Shown: one piece after another, positions 52,545 through 53,203 of the stretch | Numbering within the stretch: the first letter of the stretch is position 1 | How the letters are laid out: the number at the start of each line of letters is the position of its first letter | Assembly: GCF_000485595.1 (NCBI RefSeq) | Contig: NW_014577891.1 | Coordinates: 1-53,203, forward strand | Reading direction: 5' to 3' | Origin: Priapulus caudatus | Taxonomy: Eukaryota > Priapulida > Priapulimorpha > Priapulimorphida > Priapulidae | Length of the DNA: 53,203 nucleotides | The notes under the pieces: model-generated | Database searches by the model: none | Told to the model about the DNA's origin: nothing | What the model saw: the letters and a program-made list of their open reading frames with translations, nothing else | Position numbers and translations under genes: made by a program

Positions 52545-53203
52545 ATTAGCTTATCTGACATAGTCAGATGCAGCTTGTAGAATCGCATGATTGTCCGTGC
52601 GTGCGTGCGTCCGGCCGTCCATCCGTCCATCAACAGTTGGGCACAAATCTAAACGGCTCGACGTACGGATTCAAAAGTCGGGATGTGGGGCGGTAATCCG
52701 AAAACGAGTTGGGATTCGAAGCTGGGGGTCAAAGGTCAAAGGTCAAGAGGTGTAAAAGAAGGGGGAACATTCCCTCCTTAACTTAAGGTATAGAAGGAAA
52801 TGCAGAATTGCGGCACAAATCTAAACGGCTCGATCTAGGCTCGTGATAGTCGGTGTATAGCATCAGGGTAGGAAAAGCCATTAGTGTGCCGAAATTGGAG
52901 GTCACAGGTCAAATGTCAATGGGGCACAGGGCAGATTTTCGACATTTTCTGAGGACATGGTCTGACTGAGCGATTGGAAAACTTTTTTGTTTCAGCGGTG
53001 ACCTACCATTTTTAAGGACCATAAAATGTACTTTCCGCTGACATGCGAAGAGTGAGTGTCGGATAACCTTTTGACCCTTAAGAGGAGGGTTAAACACGGA
53101 TTTGTTGACTGTTAACAAAGGACTGAACTGGTTTTGCTATTGTGGATGTGAGGCTACAGTTGCCACAGTTCAATTGCAAAGGCAAATGTTTGTTGAACAA
53201 GGT
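52545..53203. repeat. Dispersed ~670-bp repeat, copy 2 (to window end)
   Basis: Same order of motifs as 47,162-47,833, with gtgcgtgcgtgcgtccggcc expansion near its start. It reaches the end of the window, so its right border is unseen. Confidence 0.88.

Overview
The window is eukaryotic and almost certainly from a marine invertebrate animal. It has spliced gene remnants with GT..AG borders, TTAGGG-type repeats, many short inverted-repeat elements, microsatellites, two N gaps, and protein families (THAP, SWIM-YqaJ, Gag/Pol of Ty3/gypsy type, CR1/jockey-like LINE) that are expanded in invertebrate genomes. I cannot name the phylum. I recognise no intact host gene, no rRNA or tRNA and no CRISPR. 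Nearly everything identifiable is a mobile element, a piece of one, or satellite DNA.

Layout. 1-2,930 is a polypurine minisatellite that switches strand at about 1,008, followed by a G-run. 3.1-10.3 kb is AT-rich DNA with MITEs, foldbacks and telomere-like repeats. 10.4-11.4 kb carries two THAP-like exons. 11.5-13.0 kb holds two non-autonomous DNA transposons (hAT-like and pogo/Tigger-like). 14.3-14.9 kb has a duplicated SAP-motif exon and a repeat with a CCCTAA tail. 15.9-17.9 kb is a spliced, frameshifted SWIM zinc finger plus YqaJ nuclease gene ending at a TTAA-flanked transposon end. 17.9-19.6 kb has a PHD-finger exon and an acidic exon on the minus strand, probably inverted. 19.6-24.0 kb is a 68-bp minisatellite split by a TTAA-flanked element that itself contains a damaged Ty3/gypsy copy. 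24.1-36.3 kb is one THAP-DDE transposase pseudogene (minus strand) cut apart by two insertions: a 2.0-kb element with 91-bp terminal inverted repeats and a 9-bp target duplication, and an 8.05-kb Ty3/gypsy element which carries a 1.5-kb hAT-like insertion in its gag. 36.9-41.0 kb holds the empty twin of the TTAA element, a 703-bp foldback, a palindromic 52-bp minisatellite and two LINE-tail-like repeats. 41.5-42.0 kb is a solo LTR. 42.4-47.1 kb is a LINE split by about 2.9 kb. 47.2 kb and 52.5 kb carry a dispersed repeat.

The most interesting unit is 48,186-52,217. It is a 4.0-kb element with ~137-bp terminal inverted repeats and a perfect 8-bp flanking duplication. On its minus strand it carries the remains of an uncharacterised invertebrate protein family with acidic motifs reminiscent of PIN/FEN nucleases and a cysteine-rich tail. 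I could not assign it to a known transposon superfamily from sequence alone, and short non-coding relatives exist elsewhere in the window.

The parts do not form a metabolic or defence pathway. They record repeated transposition: satellite TTAA sites used as landing pads, elements inserting in elements, and later decay by frameshift, nonsense and inversion.
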